DNA of 64,000 bases from Rummeliibacillus sp044763875 (GTDB lineage Bacteria > Bacillota > Bacilli > Bacillales_A > Planococcaceae): the NCBI RefSeq assembly GCF_044763875.1, contig NZ_JBIWGZ010000005.1, positions 1-64,000 of the forward strand, written 5' to 3'. Within the stretch, counting starts at the first letter, position 1. Every line of letters starts with the position of its first letter. The notes under the pieces are model-generated. The model worked only from the letters and a program-made list of their open reading frames with translations. It had not been told where the DNA came from and searched no databases. Below are positions 25,189 through 33,953 of this stretch, piece after piece. A program made the translations under genes and the position numbers.

Positions 25189-27885
25189 TTAGAATTTCGT
25201 GACGATGGATGCGCTGATCCAGGCTTTTGTGGTTGTGTCTGGGATGTAGATTTGGTACCAAGTTTTGTTGTTTTCGTCTTTTGCTATTACGACTGTACCT
25301 TTTGAGTCTGTTACTAGTTTTAGATATTTATCTTTGTTAAGTGTTGCCACGATATTAGAATCTTTTGATGTTGCTTTGTCTCGGACGTTGGATCCATCTA
25401 CGTTTGTGACCGCTAAATTTTGGATGTTTAAGTAATCACTTCGAATCCATGCTTGGTCATTGCCATTGTAGCTGACACGGAACCAGCGACCTTTTAGATT
25501 ACCTTTACTATCTTCATAATCCCAGATATCTTTGTTGTGTCCTAAAATAGCAACCTGTTGTCCTAATGATAATGTTCCAATTTGTCTAGCTGTTGTTGCA
25601 TAAGGCATCGAGTAGACCGGTGTTAGTAGTGTTGCAGTAGCTGTGATCCCTTCATCAAATGTAAAGAATGTATCAGGCTGTGGCTTGCCTGCTGGGATAA
25701 TATGGTCATAGATAGTCTTTATTGGTGCTGGGTCCAGTGTGCTTATTGGCTGAGCAGCATAGTATTTGCTGTCATAAGGTTTCATATCTTCCATAAGCCT
25801 TGAAATGTTGCGACCCCAATTTTGGTCTGTTGCATATTTGGTATTCATTCCTGCAATGTTGACACCGTTGTTATAAATGGCACCCGCTTTTAAATATTTG
25901 TTATAGATGGCATCTGCATAATATTCAAGGCCTGCTTGTCCAGATGGGAAGTATAAGGCACATGTAAATGGTGCAGAATCATACGCTTGATAGCCGAAGA
26001 AATTATTTTTGTATTGTGAGATTAATGAACCTCCCCACCCAGTTTCCCAAATTGCATGGGCAAACATGAATTGGGCATTGATGCCGTATTTCTCTTGAAC
26101 TTTAAGAAATGCTGGAATCATTTTATATAGATTGTTTGTTTTGATACCATTACCTTTTTTCTCTATAAGATAGTCTTGCATTTCGTCTTGTGTGATATCC
26201 GATGTTTTTCTTAAGTTCTCTGCTAGATAGTTGTTCCCGACTTGCTCTGGTGTGATCCAGACTGTTTTGCCACCGATACTGCCTTGATAATAAGTTTTAT
26301 TATTGATGACTTCTGTTTTCTTAGCTGTGAAGGCATTTGCTCGGTATTTATCTAGTGAACTATAGACAACGTTGTTTGTAGTTCCACTTGAGATGTTATA
26401 TGCTTTGCCGAAACCTGTTAAGTAAAGCTTTAGGTTTGTTGTGGTAGATGATGTGATATCTGTTAAGGTGATCTGGCCTTTTTCTACCCATCCTACTGCT
26501 TTGGTTTTTGTACCGTCTGTTCGGCTGATTTCGTAGTAGGTTTTATTATCGACGGTTGCTTGTTTGTACACATAGAAATTTTCATTTGTATAGTTCGAGC
26601 CATCGATTGTTTTTGTTAAATCCGTTAGGTCTTGATAGATTTTCGTTGTTGTATCTTTTAGTGTGCCGACTTTTGTAATGGCTGTTGCTTCTGGTTGTTG
26701 CGGTGTATCTGGTTTTGATGGATCCGTCGGTTTTGTCGGATCTGTTGGTTTTGAAGGATCAGTTGGTTCTTCAGGTTTTGGTTTGCTTGGTTCTTTATAG
26801 TTTTTCACTTGTGCTGAAGATACCCAGATGTTTTTGTTGTTCGTTGTTGTTCCTTGGTACCAGATTTCATCACCTGCTTTAATCGCTTTGTTAATTGTGA
26901 ATTTTCCGTCTTTTTCTAGTGATTTTTCTACAATATCGTTTTTGCCGCCCCATGGGATACCGTAGCCTTCTCCTGTTCCTGTTAGTACTTGCTGCGTTGT
27001 TGGTTTTTGAGCTGTTGATTGCGTCACCGATTTTACATCTGAACTTTTAATCCACCCAATTTTAGCTGTACTGCTTGTTGGGTGCGTGCTTAGTTGGAAA
27101 TAGATATCTTTGCCAATGGTTGCTTGTTGGGTAATGTAATAGGTTTTACCTAGATTCTTTTCCGTTGCTTGCGCTGACTTTTTTAGATTGTTGATATCTG
27201 GATAGACTTTGGCGATTTGGGTGTTGATGCGCCCAAGTCTGTTTACTGATTTAAGTACCGGCTTGACTACACTTGTTGGTTTTTTCGTTGTAAGTTGGTC
27301 AGATTTTAGCCAGATTGTTTGTTTATTTTGCGTACCGCTGTACCATGTTTCATCACCGACTTTTTCAGTTGTTTTTGTTTTAAATTGTGTCCCTTTGTCT
27401 GTGTTAAGGGATGTGAAGAGGACGTTGCGCTCTCCGCCCCATGGTCTTGTGTAGCCTTTACCAGTTCCTGTTATATATCTGGGTGTCGTGCTGTTTTTGG
27501 TAATCATATGCGTTTTAGTTGTGAGGTCTTGTGCTTTCACCCAACCAATTGATGGTTGAGTTGTACTTTTGTAATTGCTCACTTGGTAATAGGTTGTCTT
27601 GTTGTATACTGCTGTTTTGTTTATGTAATAAGTGAGCTTCAGTTTCTGAATGCCTGCTTTTGTTCCTTTTGTTGCGTTAGGTGATTTATAAATAATGGCT
27701 TTTTCACTTTTGATTTGGCCTAGTTTACTAGTATCTGTTTGCTTTACTGTTTTTGTAGGTTGAGTAACAGTTGTCTTTGCATCTACTTTTAGCGCAGGTA
27801 GTGACATCGATATTGTTGATGCAAGCATAGCTGCTGAGATGACTGCTGTTGTTAGTTTTCTTGTTGCCTTTTGTTGTGAAGACAT
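25189..27885 (-). CDS. Secreted autolysin: GW/SH3-like modules plus N-acetylglucosaminidase
   Basis: 898 aa with AAGGAAGG before the ATG. Residues 1-36 are a signal peptide ending near LKVDAKT. Six GW-type modules follow as three pairs (about 50-200, 215-365, 405-550), with repeated GWVKAQDL- and IWLKSDQL-like ends. A Pro/Lys-rich linker (KPTDPTKPTDPSKP) lies before the third pair. Residues ~565-735 are a LytD/Atl-like glucosaminidase: FAHAIWETGWGGS has the catalytic Glu, and YKNNFFGYQAYD follows. The end carries SH3b-like repeats (VRDKATSKDSNIVATLNKD). It cuts the glycan backbone of peptidoglycan, while the GW modules should bind teichoic acids, whose genes lie 10 kb away. A smaller paralogue is at 34639-36216. 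Confidence 0.93.
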   Translation of the reverse strand: MSSQQKATRKLTTAVISAAMLASTISMSLPALKVDAKTTVTQPTKTVKQTDTSKLGQIKSEKAIIYKSPNATKGTKAGIQKLKLTYYINKTAVYNKTTYYQVSNYKSTTQPSIGWVKAQDLTTKTHMITKNSTTPRYITGTGKGYTRPWGGERNVLFTSLNTDKGTQFKTKTTEKVGDETWYSGTQNKQTIWLKSDQLTTKKPTSVVKPVLKSVNRLGRINTQIAKVYPDINNLKKSAQATEKNLGKTYYITQQATIGKDIYFQLSTHPTSSTAKIGWIKSSDVKSVTQSTAQKPTTQQVLTGTGEGYGIPWGGKNDIVEKSLEKDGKFTINKAIKAGDEIWYQGTTTNNKNIWVSSAQVKNYKEPSKPKPEEPTDPSKPTDPTKPTDPSKPDTPQQPEATAITKVGTLKDTTTKIYQDLTDLTKTIDGSNYTNENFYVYKQATVDNKTYYEISRTDGTKTKAVGWVEKGQITLTDITSSTTTNLKLYLTGFGKAYNISSGTTNNVVYSSLDKYRANAFTAKKTEVINNKTYYQGSIGGKTVWITPEQVGNNYLAENLRKTSDITQDEMQDYLIEKKGNGIKTNNLYKMIPAFLKVQEKYGINAQFMFAHAIWETGWGGSLISQYKNNFFGYQAYDSAPFTCALYFPSGQAGLEYYADAIYNKYLKAGAIYNNGVNIAGMNTKYATDQNWGRNISRLMEDMKPYDSKYYAAQPISTLDPAPIKTIYDHIIPAGKPQPDTFFTFDEGITATATLLTPVYSMPYATTARQIGTLSLGQQVAILGHNKDIWDYEDSKGNLKGRWFRVSYNGNDQAWIRSDYLNIQNLAVTNVDGSNVRDKATSKDSNIVATLNKDKYLKLVTDSKGTVVIAKDENNKTWYQIYIPDTTTKAWISASIVTKF

Positions 27886-28009
27886 GTTGATCCTTCCTTT
27901 CTATGAAAATGATGGATTTTTACTAACTATAGCATGATTTTAAGTGATTTGTATAAGGTGAATTTGGCGTTTTATTGAAATATTGATAGCTTGATGGTGG
28001 GTTTAGTGA

Positions 28010-28165
28010 TTACTTGCGAGTTGGGGGGACTTACTTGCGAGTTTGGATGGTTTACTTGCGACTTTGGGCGATTTACTTGCGTGTTTGATGAGTTTACTTG
28101 CGGTTTGGGGCGATTTACTTGCGTGTTTGATAGATTTACTCGCGACTTTTGGAAATTTACTCGCG
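28010..28165 (+). repeat. 21-nt repeat array, TTTACTTGCG/TTTACTCGCG type
   Basis: About eight units with heads TTTACTTGCG turning into TTTACTCGCG, spaced 21 nt apart over most of the array. It lies just upstream of the large autolysin start, pointing away from it. Confidence 0.85.
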
Positions 28166-28234
28166 CTTGCAACAATTTAGGTTTTCGCTAACGATTTTTC
28201 ATAGAAGATTTTGGATTGCTCTGATTTGGCGCGG
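28127..28234 (+). repeat. 108-bp direct duplication, copy 1
   Basis: Covers the last two array units and adjacent unique DNA up to GGCGCGG. It is almost identical to 28354-28461. Confidence 0.85.
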
Positions 28235-28295
28235 CTATGAATATTGGGGGTATACCGGTTTTGCCGCGGATAATGGTTTTGAGTAATTGGTTTTT

Positions 28296-28400
28296 TTGTT
28301 TACTCTCGGAATTCGATCATTTACTCGCGGTTTGGAGCGATTTACTCGCGTGGTTGATAGATTTACTCGCGACTTTTGGAAATTTACTCGCGCTTGCAAC
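28296..28400 (+). repeat. 21-nt repeat array, TTTACTCGCG type (second block)
   Basis: Five units with heads TTTACTCTCG, TTTACTCGCG (x4), 21 nt apart. The end is shared with the 108-bp duplication. Confidence 0.8.
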
Positions 28401-28461
28401 AATTTAGGTTTTCGCTAACGATTTTTCATAGAAGATTCTGGATTGCTCTGATTGGGCGCGG
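28354..28461 (+). repeat. 108-bp direct duplication, copy 2
   Basis: Differs from 28127-28234 at only a few positions. The pair shows that array ends and flanking DNA were copied together. Confidence 0.85.
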
Positions 28462-28540
28462 TTGGAATTTTGGGTAATAGAGAGATTTCTACCGCGTATA
28501 AGGGTTTTGGGTAATAATGTGGTTTTTACCCCTGTAAATA

Positions 28541-28578
28541 TAAAAACCAGAAATGCTGTATATACAACATTCCTGGTA
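28541..28578 (-). terminator. Terminator of the bdbD-bdbC-resA operon
   Basis: Minus-strand stem ACCAGGAATG / CATTTCTGGT with one mismatch, followed by TTTTTATA. It lies 14 bp beyond the resA stop. Confidence 0.8.
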
Positions 28579-28591
28579 TACTCAATTCCAC

Positions 28592-29128
28592 TTACTTCGG
28601 CATGATCGACTCCATGTTCGCTTTGATGTAAGATTCATCCATTTGTCCGGTGATGATTTTTTCTATTTTTCCTTCTGGGTTAATGAGGAGTGTTGTTGGT
28701 AATGGATCGATATTATATGCTCTCATAACTGATTTCGTATGATCGATTAGGACAGGGAAAGTTAATCCTTTTCGGTCAATATATTTTTGAACAGAGAGCT
28801 CAGGTTCAGCAATATTGACAGCTAATACTTGTAGGTCTTGACCTTTATGTGCCTGATATTGCTTGTCGATCAAGGGAAATTCCCTTTCGCAAGGTTTACA
28901 CCAAGTTCCCCAGAAATTGAGAAAGACGCCTTGGCCTTTGTATTCCGATAATTGATGCTTTTTCCCATTCATATCAACCAGTACGAAATCAGGAGCCTTA
29001 TCACCTACTTGCAACATGTCTGCTTTCTCTTTAGTTGCCGTATTGTAAATGGTAAATACGATCGCCCCAAACAGTACGACCAAAATAATCAGACGTGAGT
29101 AAAATCTTATTTTCTTTTTATGATTCAC
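28592..29128 (-). CDS. resA: Membrane-anchored thiol-disulfide oxidoreductase, ResA-like
   Basis: 178 aa from a GTG at 29128, chosen because GAAGGA lies upstream at proper spacing and the TM anchor starts soon after. One N-terminal membrane segment (LIILVVLFGAIVFTIYN) is followed by a thioredoxin fold with the redox pair in WGTWCKPCEREFP and the cis-proline in DPLPTTLLI. ResA-type proteins reduce apocytochrome c or other exported disulfides on the outer membrane face. It is the last gene of the bdbD-bdbC-resA row, so here it may act with the oxidase pair instead of with cytochrome maturation genes. Other TlpA-like names are possible. Confidence 0.85.
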   Translation of the reverse strand: MNHKKKIRFYSRLIILVVLFGAIVFTIYNTATKEKADMLQVGDKAPDFVLVDMNGKKHQLSEYKGQGVFLNFWGTWCKPCEREFPLIDKQYQAHKGQDLQVLAVNIAEPELSVQKYIDRKGLTFPVLIDHTKSVMRAYNIDPLPTTLLINPEGKIEKIITGQMDESYIKANMESIMPK

Positions 29129-29162
29129 AGATTTTATCGTCCTTCCTTCAAGAATAGAAATA

Positions 29163-29567
29163 TTATTTACGCTTCCACAGTACAACCATCAAAACTGTAA
29201 TTATTGTAAAAGCTATCAATGAAAGAAATGGAATCGTAATGAAGCCGAGCCAATTTATATACTGTCCAGAGCAAGGTACGCCACTTGTACATGTGGCAAA
29301 CTCATGCATGGACGGAATTTTTTGTAGTGCATAGTGGTAACCAGCCATAATCATACCAATCACTGATATCGGTAGAATGTATTTATAAATATTTCTGTCG
29401 TTATGATAAAAGGCGATGCCTAAGAAAATAACAAGTGGATACATCAAAATTCGTTGATACCAGCAAAGTGTACATGGGATGAAGCCCATATATTCACTAA
29501 AAAACAGGCTTCCCCCCATCGCGATAATCGATGTAATCCACGCGAATAGTAAAGGTTTACTTATCAT
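29163..29567 (-). CDS. bdbC: Disulfide oxidoreductase, DsbB/BdbC family
   Basis: 134 aa from the ATG at 29567, which has GAGG 6 nt upstream; an ATG four codons earlier overlaps that site. Four membrane segments are visible. The first periplasm-side pair is in PCTLCWYQR, the signature of DsbB/BdbC. The second pair is CTSGVPCSG. It reoxidises BdbD, passing electrons to quinone. It overlaps the 3' end of bdbD by 11 bp, a sign of translational coupling. Confidence 0.93.
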   Translation of the reverse strand: MISKPLLFAWITSIIAMGGSLFFSEYMGFIPCTLCWYQRILMYPLVIFLGIAFYHNDRNIYKYILPISVIGMIMAGYHYALQKIPSMHEFATCTSGVPCSGQYINWLGFITIPFLSLIAFTIITVLMVVLWKRK

Positions 29568-30201
29568 TTGCAGCCTCATCTACCATTTTCGCGAAGTCAT
29601 CCATCGTTTTTCCTTTGAATTCTTTACCACCAATGAAGATTGCCGGTGTTCCTTGGACTTTCAATTTGTTTGCAGTTTTCATATCTTGGTCAAAAGCAGC
29701 CTCTGCTTTGTTTTCTTCAAAGGCTTTCGCTACTTTTTCTGTTTCATCTTTGCTTGCAACTTTGCTTAACACTGTTTTTAGGAAATCTTCGGTCATTAAG
29801 TTTTCTTTGCCATCTTTTGTTGTTTGATTTGCAAATAATAGCTCGTGGAATTTCCAGAACTTTTCGTTACCAAGTTGTTGATAAACTGTTTCTGCAAATA
29901 GCGCTGCTGTTTTAGAATCAGGGGCAATAAATGCGTAATTCATAAAGTAAAGCTTAGCCTTCCCAGTTTGTACGAACTGCTGATCAATATAAGGTAAAAC
30001 ATTTTTATTGAATTCACCGCAATGTGGACATTTATAGTCACCAAATTCAACGATCTCAACTGGTGCAGATTTTTCACCTAAAAACGGTTGATCCTTGTAG
30101 TCAATCGTTGCTGATGACTTCCCACTTTTTCCATTTAACACAATAACAGCAATAATACATACGGCCAAAATGCCGATAATCCAAAATATTTTCTTAGACA
30201 T
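29557..30201 (-). CDS. bdbD: Thiol-disulfide oxidase, DsbA/BdbD family
   Basis: 214 aa with ribosome site AAAAGGAGA. An N-terminal membrane anchor (IIGILAVCIIAVIVLN) precedes a thioredoxin fold with inserted helical domain. The active site is DYKCPHCGEF (CPHC, DsbA-like) and the cis-Pro loop is VQGTPAIFIGG. It introduces disulfides into exported proteins and works with BdbC, whose gene overlaps its end. A perfect 15-bp palindrome lies just before its ribosome site (30220-30234), so the operon has its own regulated start besides read-through from the BlaI/M56 genes. Confidence 0.93.
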   Translation of the reverse strand: MSKKIFWIIGILAVCIIAVIVLNGKSGKSSATIDYKDQPFLGEKSAPVEIVEFGDYKCPHCGEFNKNVLPYIDQQFVQTGKAKLYFMNYAFIAPDSKTAALFAETVYQQLGNEKFWKFHELLFANQTTKDGKENLMTEDFLKTVLSKVASKDETEKVAKAFEENKAEAAFDQDMKTANKLKVQGTPAIFIGGKEFKGKTMDDFAKMVDEAANDK

Positions 30202-30219
30202 AAAATTTCTCCTTTTAAA

Positions 30220-30234
30220 ACTACATTATGTAGT
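30220..30234. promoter_or_regulatory. Probable BlaI-type operator before bdbD
   Basis: ACTACATTATGTAGT is a perfect dyad with TACA and TGTA half-sites, like the operators of BlaI/MecI/CopY repressors. It lies between the M56 peptidase gene and bdbD. A BlaI-family repressor is encoded two genes upstream. Confidence 0.65.
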
Positions 30235-30251
30235 GTAATGAGGTAAAAAAT

Positions 30252-31100
30252 TTACGCAAGCGCGTAAATAAAAAAGATACAGATTAAGCTAAAAATCATA
30301 AATGATTTGAACGCTATATTCACTGGAATCTTTATTTGACTATCGTTTAAAGGATTTAGCATATATTCAATTCTGTAATTTACAGATGTATCTGCAAAAG
30401 ACGCATAAACAAACGGCATTGAATCTAACTTTCCTGCTTTTAACATTTTCAACAATGCGCTACCTATATGCATTGATGTTGCTTGTTTTTCAATCGCCAA
30501 GTTATCCGCCAATACTTCCTGTATGATTCTATACTTTTGATTGAACCATTTTAATATCGGAATATACGACATGGACGAGGCGCAGAGTGATAGCAAAAAT
30601 AGTTTAAGCGGGTCATAGTTTTTTTGGTGATACATTTCATGATAAATAACCGCATCTAATTCTTCATCATTTAACAGATTTATCAATCCTGTTGAAACCA
30701 TGATTTTAGGAGAAATAAATCCCATTGTGATCGCAAGTGGCACAGGGTAGGAAATAACTAAAATGGATCCCTTTTTGGTGCTGTATTGCTCATTTAATTC
30801 GATTGTTAGCTTGTTCTCTCTATATTGCTGAAATTTTCTTTTCATATTCATCGTGTGAATCAATTGTGATCCCAATTTCCATAACGAGAATAGTAATGTA
30901 TAGATTACAAGTGCGTCGAGGGCATATTCAAGTGAAGACATACCGATTGCTTTTAAGGCACTATGACATACATCGACGAGGTTAAATTTCATGTCCCAAC
31001 CGGCAAAAAATGCAATAGCATATAAAGCCATTTGGACAAAAATGGTTCCAGAAATGAAAAGTGACACGATTAACATAGTCGTTGATTGGCGTTTTTCCAT
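30252..31100 (-). CDS. M56-family membrane peptidase, BlaR1-like without sensor domain
   Basis: 282 aa, about half the length of BlaR1. Several membrane segments (near 8-30, 57-77, 118-138, 262-282) surround a zinc-protease core with HEMYH (HExxH type) in DAVIYHEMYHQKN. The downstream IQEVLADNLAIE fits the third zinc ligand. The extracellular penicillin-binding domain of BlaR1/MecR1 is absent, so it probably does not sense beta-lactams that way. It starts 3 bp after the blaI-like gene. By analogy it would cleave or inactivate that repressor on a membrane or envelope signal. Confidence 0.87.
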   Translation of the reverse strand: MEKRQSTTMLIVSLFISGTIFVQMALYAIAFFAGWDMKFNLVDVCHSALKAIGMSSLEYALDALVIYTLLFSLWKLGSQLIHTMNMKRKFQQYRENKLTIELNEQYSTKKGSILVISYPVPLAITMGFISPKIMVSTGLINLLNDEELDAVIYHEMYHQKNYDPLKLFLLSLCASSMSYIPILKWFNQKYRIIQEVLADNLAIEKQATSMHIGSALLKMLKAGKLDSMPFVYASFADTSVNYRIEYMLNPLNDSQIKIPVNIAFKSFMIFSLICIFFIYALA

Positions 31101-31103
31101 ATG

Positions 31104-31517
31104 CTATCGATCCTTTTTCAGTTCTTTAATCTTCATCTCAAGCTTTTTGACTAACTCATCATCTACGTCTTCAAGTGCATCAAGCATATGACTTACAACC
31201 ACATTGCCGAATTCATCCATCAGTTCATTTGTCATCTCTTTGGACTGCGTATCCACAAACTCATTTCTCGATTGAATGGGCTTGTACATAGAGGATCTTC
31301 CTTCTGCCCTCTTTTGTAGAATTCCCTTTTCAACTAACCGATTCATGACAGTCATAACCGTGTTAAAGTTAGTCGCTTTTTCTTTTTCAAGATGGTGTTG
31401 GACTTCTTTAATAGTCATTTCATCACTGTTCCATAAAATATCCATGATTTTGGCTTCAAGCGGTCCAAAGAAGCGATTCAATCCACTTTCGTGCATTTTA
31501 AATTTACGTATTCTCAT
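31104..31517 (-). CDS. BlaI/MecI/CopY-family repressor
   Basis: 137 aa from the ATG at 31517, chosen because GAGGTG precedes it. The N-terminal winged helix is clear: LEAKIMDILWNSDEMTIKEV, then TVMTVMNRLVEKGILQK and the wing EGRSSMYKP. The C-terminal helix is a dimer segment. Repressors of this family bind TACA/TGTA dyads and are removed by proteolysis. A partial dyad covers its own promoter (31530-31558), and a perfect one precedes bdbD, suggesting control of its own operon and of the disulfide genes. Confidence 0.9.
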   Translation of the reverse strand: MRIRKFKMHESGLNRFFGPLEAKIMDILWNSDEMTIKEVQHHLEKEKATNFNTVMTVMNRLVEKGILQKRAEGRSSMYKPIQSRNEFVDTQSKEMTNELMDEFGNVVVSHMLDALEDVDDELVKKLEMKIKELKKDR

Positions 31518-31529
31518 GATTGGCCACCT

Positions 31530-31558
31530 CACATTGTTACATTACCCATTGTAGTGTG
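31530..31558. promoter_or_regulatory. Possible operator of the BlaI-like gene
   Basis: TACA (31538-31541) and TGTA (31550-31553) half-sites lie within outer CACA/TGTG ends. The symmetry is imperfect, weaker than the site before bdbD. Confidence 0.4.
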
Positions 31559-31635
31559 AGAAGGTAGGGTCGTCAACAGATAACTCTTTTGAAATCGAGA
31601 TATTTGGAAATGAGGTTGTCAGGAGATAGATAGGA

Positions 31636-31725
31636 TTTATTCGCTAGATTGGTTGGTTTATTCACTTTCGGGAGTAGTTTATTCGCTCATTTGCAAAATT
31701 TATTTGCCCTTTCGAAAATTTACGT
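31636..31725 (+). repeat. 21-nt repeat array, TTTATTCGCT type
   Basis: Four consecutive 21-nt units with heads TTTATTCGCT, TTTATTCACT, TTTATTCGCT and TTTATTTGCC. The head is a diverged form of TTTACTCGCG. Confidence 0.75.
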
Positions 31726-31753
31726 CCTCTTTATATACTCTTGAAACCTGATA

Positions 31754-31799
31754 TTCAAAAAAAATAGTAGCACAAATCTTGATTTTGATTTGTACTACC
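31754..31799 (-). terminator. Terminator after the MFS transporter gene
   Basis: Minus-strand stem GTAGTACAAATC / GATTTGTGCTAC followed by ATTTTTTTT. Confidence 0.88.
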
Positions 31800-31854
31800 A
31801 TTGTTAGCCTATCTGTATACTTATGATTTGAGCATGCTTGCCAGTCACATTTGC

Positions 31855-33042
31855 TTATAGATTGGCATTCGTTTTATTCCAACGCTGTAATTGTAGTATC
31901 AACAAGATAGCTAGGAAAACCATGACTACACCACCGAGTGGAGTATACAGTAGACCTACGCTACTAGTGATTTGTCCACCCACTGAAGCACCGAGTGTGA
32001 TGCCAATATTAAATGCTGAAATGTTTAAGGCTGACGCCAATAGAACATCGGATGGCGTTTTTTCTTCAGCGAGCTGAACGATATATAATTGAAGACCAGG
32101 AACATTCATAAATGCAAAGATGCCCATGATGAGTACTGCAAGCGTGCCCAGATAAAGATTTTGAACAGTAAAGAATAAAAAGATCAATGCACCCAATAGT
32201 CCAATGAACATTTTGAGTAGCGCTGAAAGAGGATTTCGATTGGCCAGTTTACCACCGACAGTGTTCCCGATCGCTACCATGATGCCATAGACAATTAGTA
32301 GTACTACTACGCCACTAGCTGAATAGCCAACATATTTTTCTAATAGTGGGCTAAGGTAGGTATATGCAGCAAAGGTCCCTCCATATCCGAAGGCGGTGGC
32401 TAATAGCGCAAACATTAGCTCTTTACTGCGCAAAATTCGTAAAATGCCTTTACCAGTTATGCGACCTGGGATAGGCAATTCTTTAGGAATGAGCCAAGCA
32501 TCTGCAATTAAGCCGATACCACCCACTATGGTAATGAACCAAAATGAAAAATGCCATCCCATATGTTGACCGATAAAGGTTCCAAGTGGTACACCTGTTA
32601 CAGTTGCTACAGTTAATCCTGTAAACATGATGGCGATAGCACTCGCTCGTTTTGAGGGAGCAACGACTTCAGCTGCTATAACGGTAGATACGGACATAAA
32701 TATACCATGTGCTAATGCGGAAATAATTCGCCCAGCTAATAGCATTGGAAAATTGATTGCTACTGCTGCCAAAATATTTCCTATCATAAAGGTGATCATT
32801 ATACCAATCATTAGTTTTTTACGATTGATTTGACCTGTTAAAATGGTTAATAGTGGTGCTCCTACAGTGACGCCTAGTGCATATATTGAAACGGTTAAGC
32901 CAGCTTGTGCTAAGCTAACATTAAACGTTTCAACAATCATCGGTAAAAGCCCAACACTAATAAATTCTGTCGAACCGATAGCAAATGCACTGATGGCTAA
33001 AGCCAATAGCGTCAATGACGGTGAGACATTTTTTTGTTTCAT
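31855..33042 (-). CDS. ytbD: Major facilitator efflux transporter, YtbD-like
   Basis: 395 aa with 12 membrane segments, the usual length for DHA1 drug-efflux carriers. Typical signatures are SAFAIGSTEFISVGLLP in helix 1, the short RKKL loop after helix 2, and VTGVPLGTFIGQHMGW in helix 5. AAGGGAG precedes the ATG. The substrate is unknown; relatives export drugs or purine-type compounds. It follows the aldo/keto reductase gene by 10 bp. Both are divergent from an HxlR-type regulator gene, the same arrangement as ytbD, ytbE and ytcD of Bacillus subtilis, from which the symbol is taken. Confidence 0.88.
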   Translation of the reverse strand: MKQKNVSPSLTLLALAISAFAIGSTEFISVGLLPMIVETFNVSLAQAGLTVSIYALGVTVGAPLLTILTGQINRKKLMIGIMITFMIGNILAAVAINFPMLLAGRIISALAHGIFMSVSTVIAAEVVAPSKRASAIAIMFTGLTVATVTGVPLGTFIGQHMGWHFSFWFITIVGGIGLIADAWLIPKELPIPGRITGKGILRILRSKELMFALLATAFGYGGTFAAYTYLSPLLEKYVGYSASGVVVLLIVYGIMVAIGNTVGGKLANRNPLSALLKMFIGLLGALIFLFFTVQNLYLGTLAVLIMGIFAFMNVPGLQLYIVQLAEEKTPSDVLLASALNISAFNIGITLGASVGGQITSSVGLLYTPLGGVVMVFLAILLILQLQRWNKTNANL

Positions 33043-33052
33043 GGTTGCTCCC

Positions 33053-33886
33053 TTACTTTCCTGTAGTCTCCTTTAACCAAGCTTCATCTGCTGGATTTGG
33101 TCCTACTCGTAATCCACGATCAAGTGAAGCAATCTCTTCTAATTCCTTCTCGGTTAAAGTAAAATCAAAAACATTAATGTTTTCTTCTAAACGTTCTTTA
33201 TGAACAGATTTCGGAATAACAATAGAGTTTCGGTCAAGATGCCAACGTAAAATGATTTGTGGAACAGATTTTTGATATTTGTTGGCTAAAGCTTGTAGAA
33301 CAGGCTCTTCAAATAAATCCTTTAATCCCTGACCTAGTGGTGCCCATGATTGATGGAAAATTCCTTCTTTCTCCATGAACTCACGTAACTCGTTCTGTTG
33401 GAAGTATGGATGCGTTTCAATTTGATTAATCATCGGTTTAATTGTAGCTGTTTCCATTAATGCTTGTAATTGATGGATTTCAAAGTTTGATACGCCAATG
33501 GCTTTTGCTTTTCCTTGTTGGTATAACGTTTCTAATGCACGCCATTTTTCAACATACCCTTCGCTTGGCCAGTGAATAAGCAATAAATCCACAAAATCTG
33601 TTTGTAATTTTTGTAGCGATTCCTCAAAACTATTTAATGTTTCCTCATAAGTTGTGTTACTGTTCCATACTTTTGTTGTTAAGAAATAGCTTGAACGTTC
33701 TTTTGGTGCTAGGGCTTTACCTAAAATTGCCTCATTGTTATAAATTTGCGCAGTATCGAAATGGCGATAGCCTGCTTCATATGCCCAATTGACAGCATCA
33801 GTCAGTACTTTTTCGTCCTCTACTAAAAATACTCCTAGTCCCATTTGCGGTACTTTATATGAATTGTTTAACATAATATTTTTCAT
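33053..33886 (-). CDS. ytbE: Aldo/keto reductase, YtbE-like
   Basis: 277 aa, full length for the family, with AAGGAGA before the ATG. The catalytic tetrad is visible: Asp and Tyr in FDTAQIYNNE, Lys in LTTKVWN and His in LLIHWPSEG. The NADPH-binding end has IVIPKSVHKERLEEN. It reduces aldehydes such as methylglyoxal-type carbonyls to alcohols with NADPH. It is first in a two-gene unit with the efflux carrier and lies opposite the HxlR regulator, whose likely operator overlaps its promoter. Confidence 0.93.
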   Translation of the reverse strand: MKNIMLNNSYKVPQMGLGVFLVEDEKVLTDAVNWAYEAGYRHFDTAQIYNNEAILGKALAPKERSSYFLTTKVWNSNTTYEETLNSFEESLQKLQTDFVDLLLIHWPSEGYVEKWRALETLYQQGKAKAIGVSNFEIHQLQALMETATIKPMINQIETHPYFQQNELREFMEKEGIFHQSWAPLGQGLKDLFEEPVLQALANKYQKSVPQIILRWHLDRNSIVIPKSVHKERLEENINVFDFTLTEKELEEIASLDRGLRVGPNPADEAWLKETTGK

Positions 33887-33917
33887 TTTGTTGTCTCCTT
33901 CTCGTTTGATGTTTTTA

Positions 33918-33953
33918 AGTATACGCTCACGGTACTTATAAACAAGTAAGTAC
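33918..33953 (-). promoter_or_regulatory. ytbE promoter with HxlR-type operator
   Basis: On the minus strand, -35 TTGTTT (33940-33945) is 16 bp from -10 TATACT (33918-33923). The inverted repeat GTACTTA (33932-33938) / TAAGTAC (33947-33953) brackets the -35. HxlR-family regulators such as YodB bind TACT...AGTA dyads of this kind. Confidence 0.65.

Noticed and set aside
30252..31517. Beta-lactam resistance regulator BlaR1-BlaI
   Set aside because: The peptidase lacks the penicillin-binding sensor and no beta-lactamase or PBP gene is adjacent.
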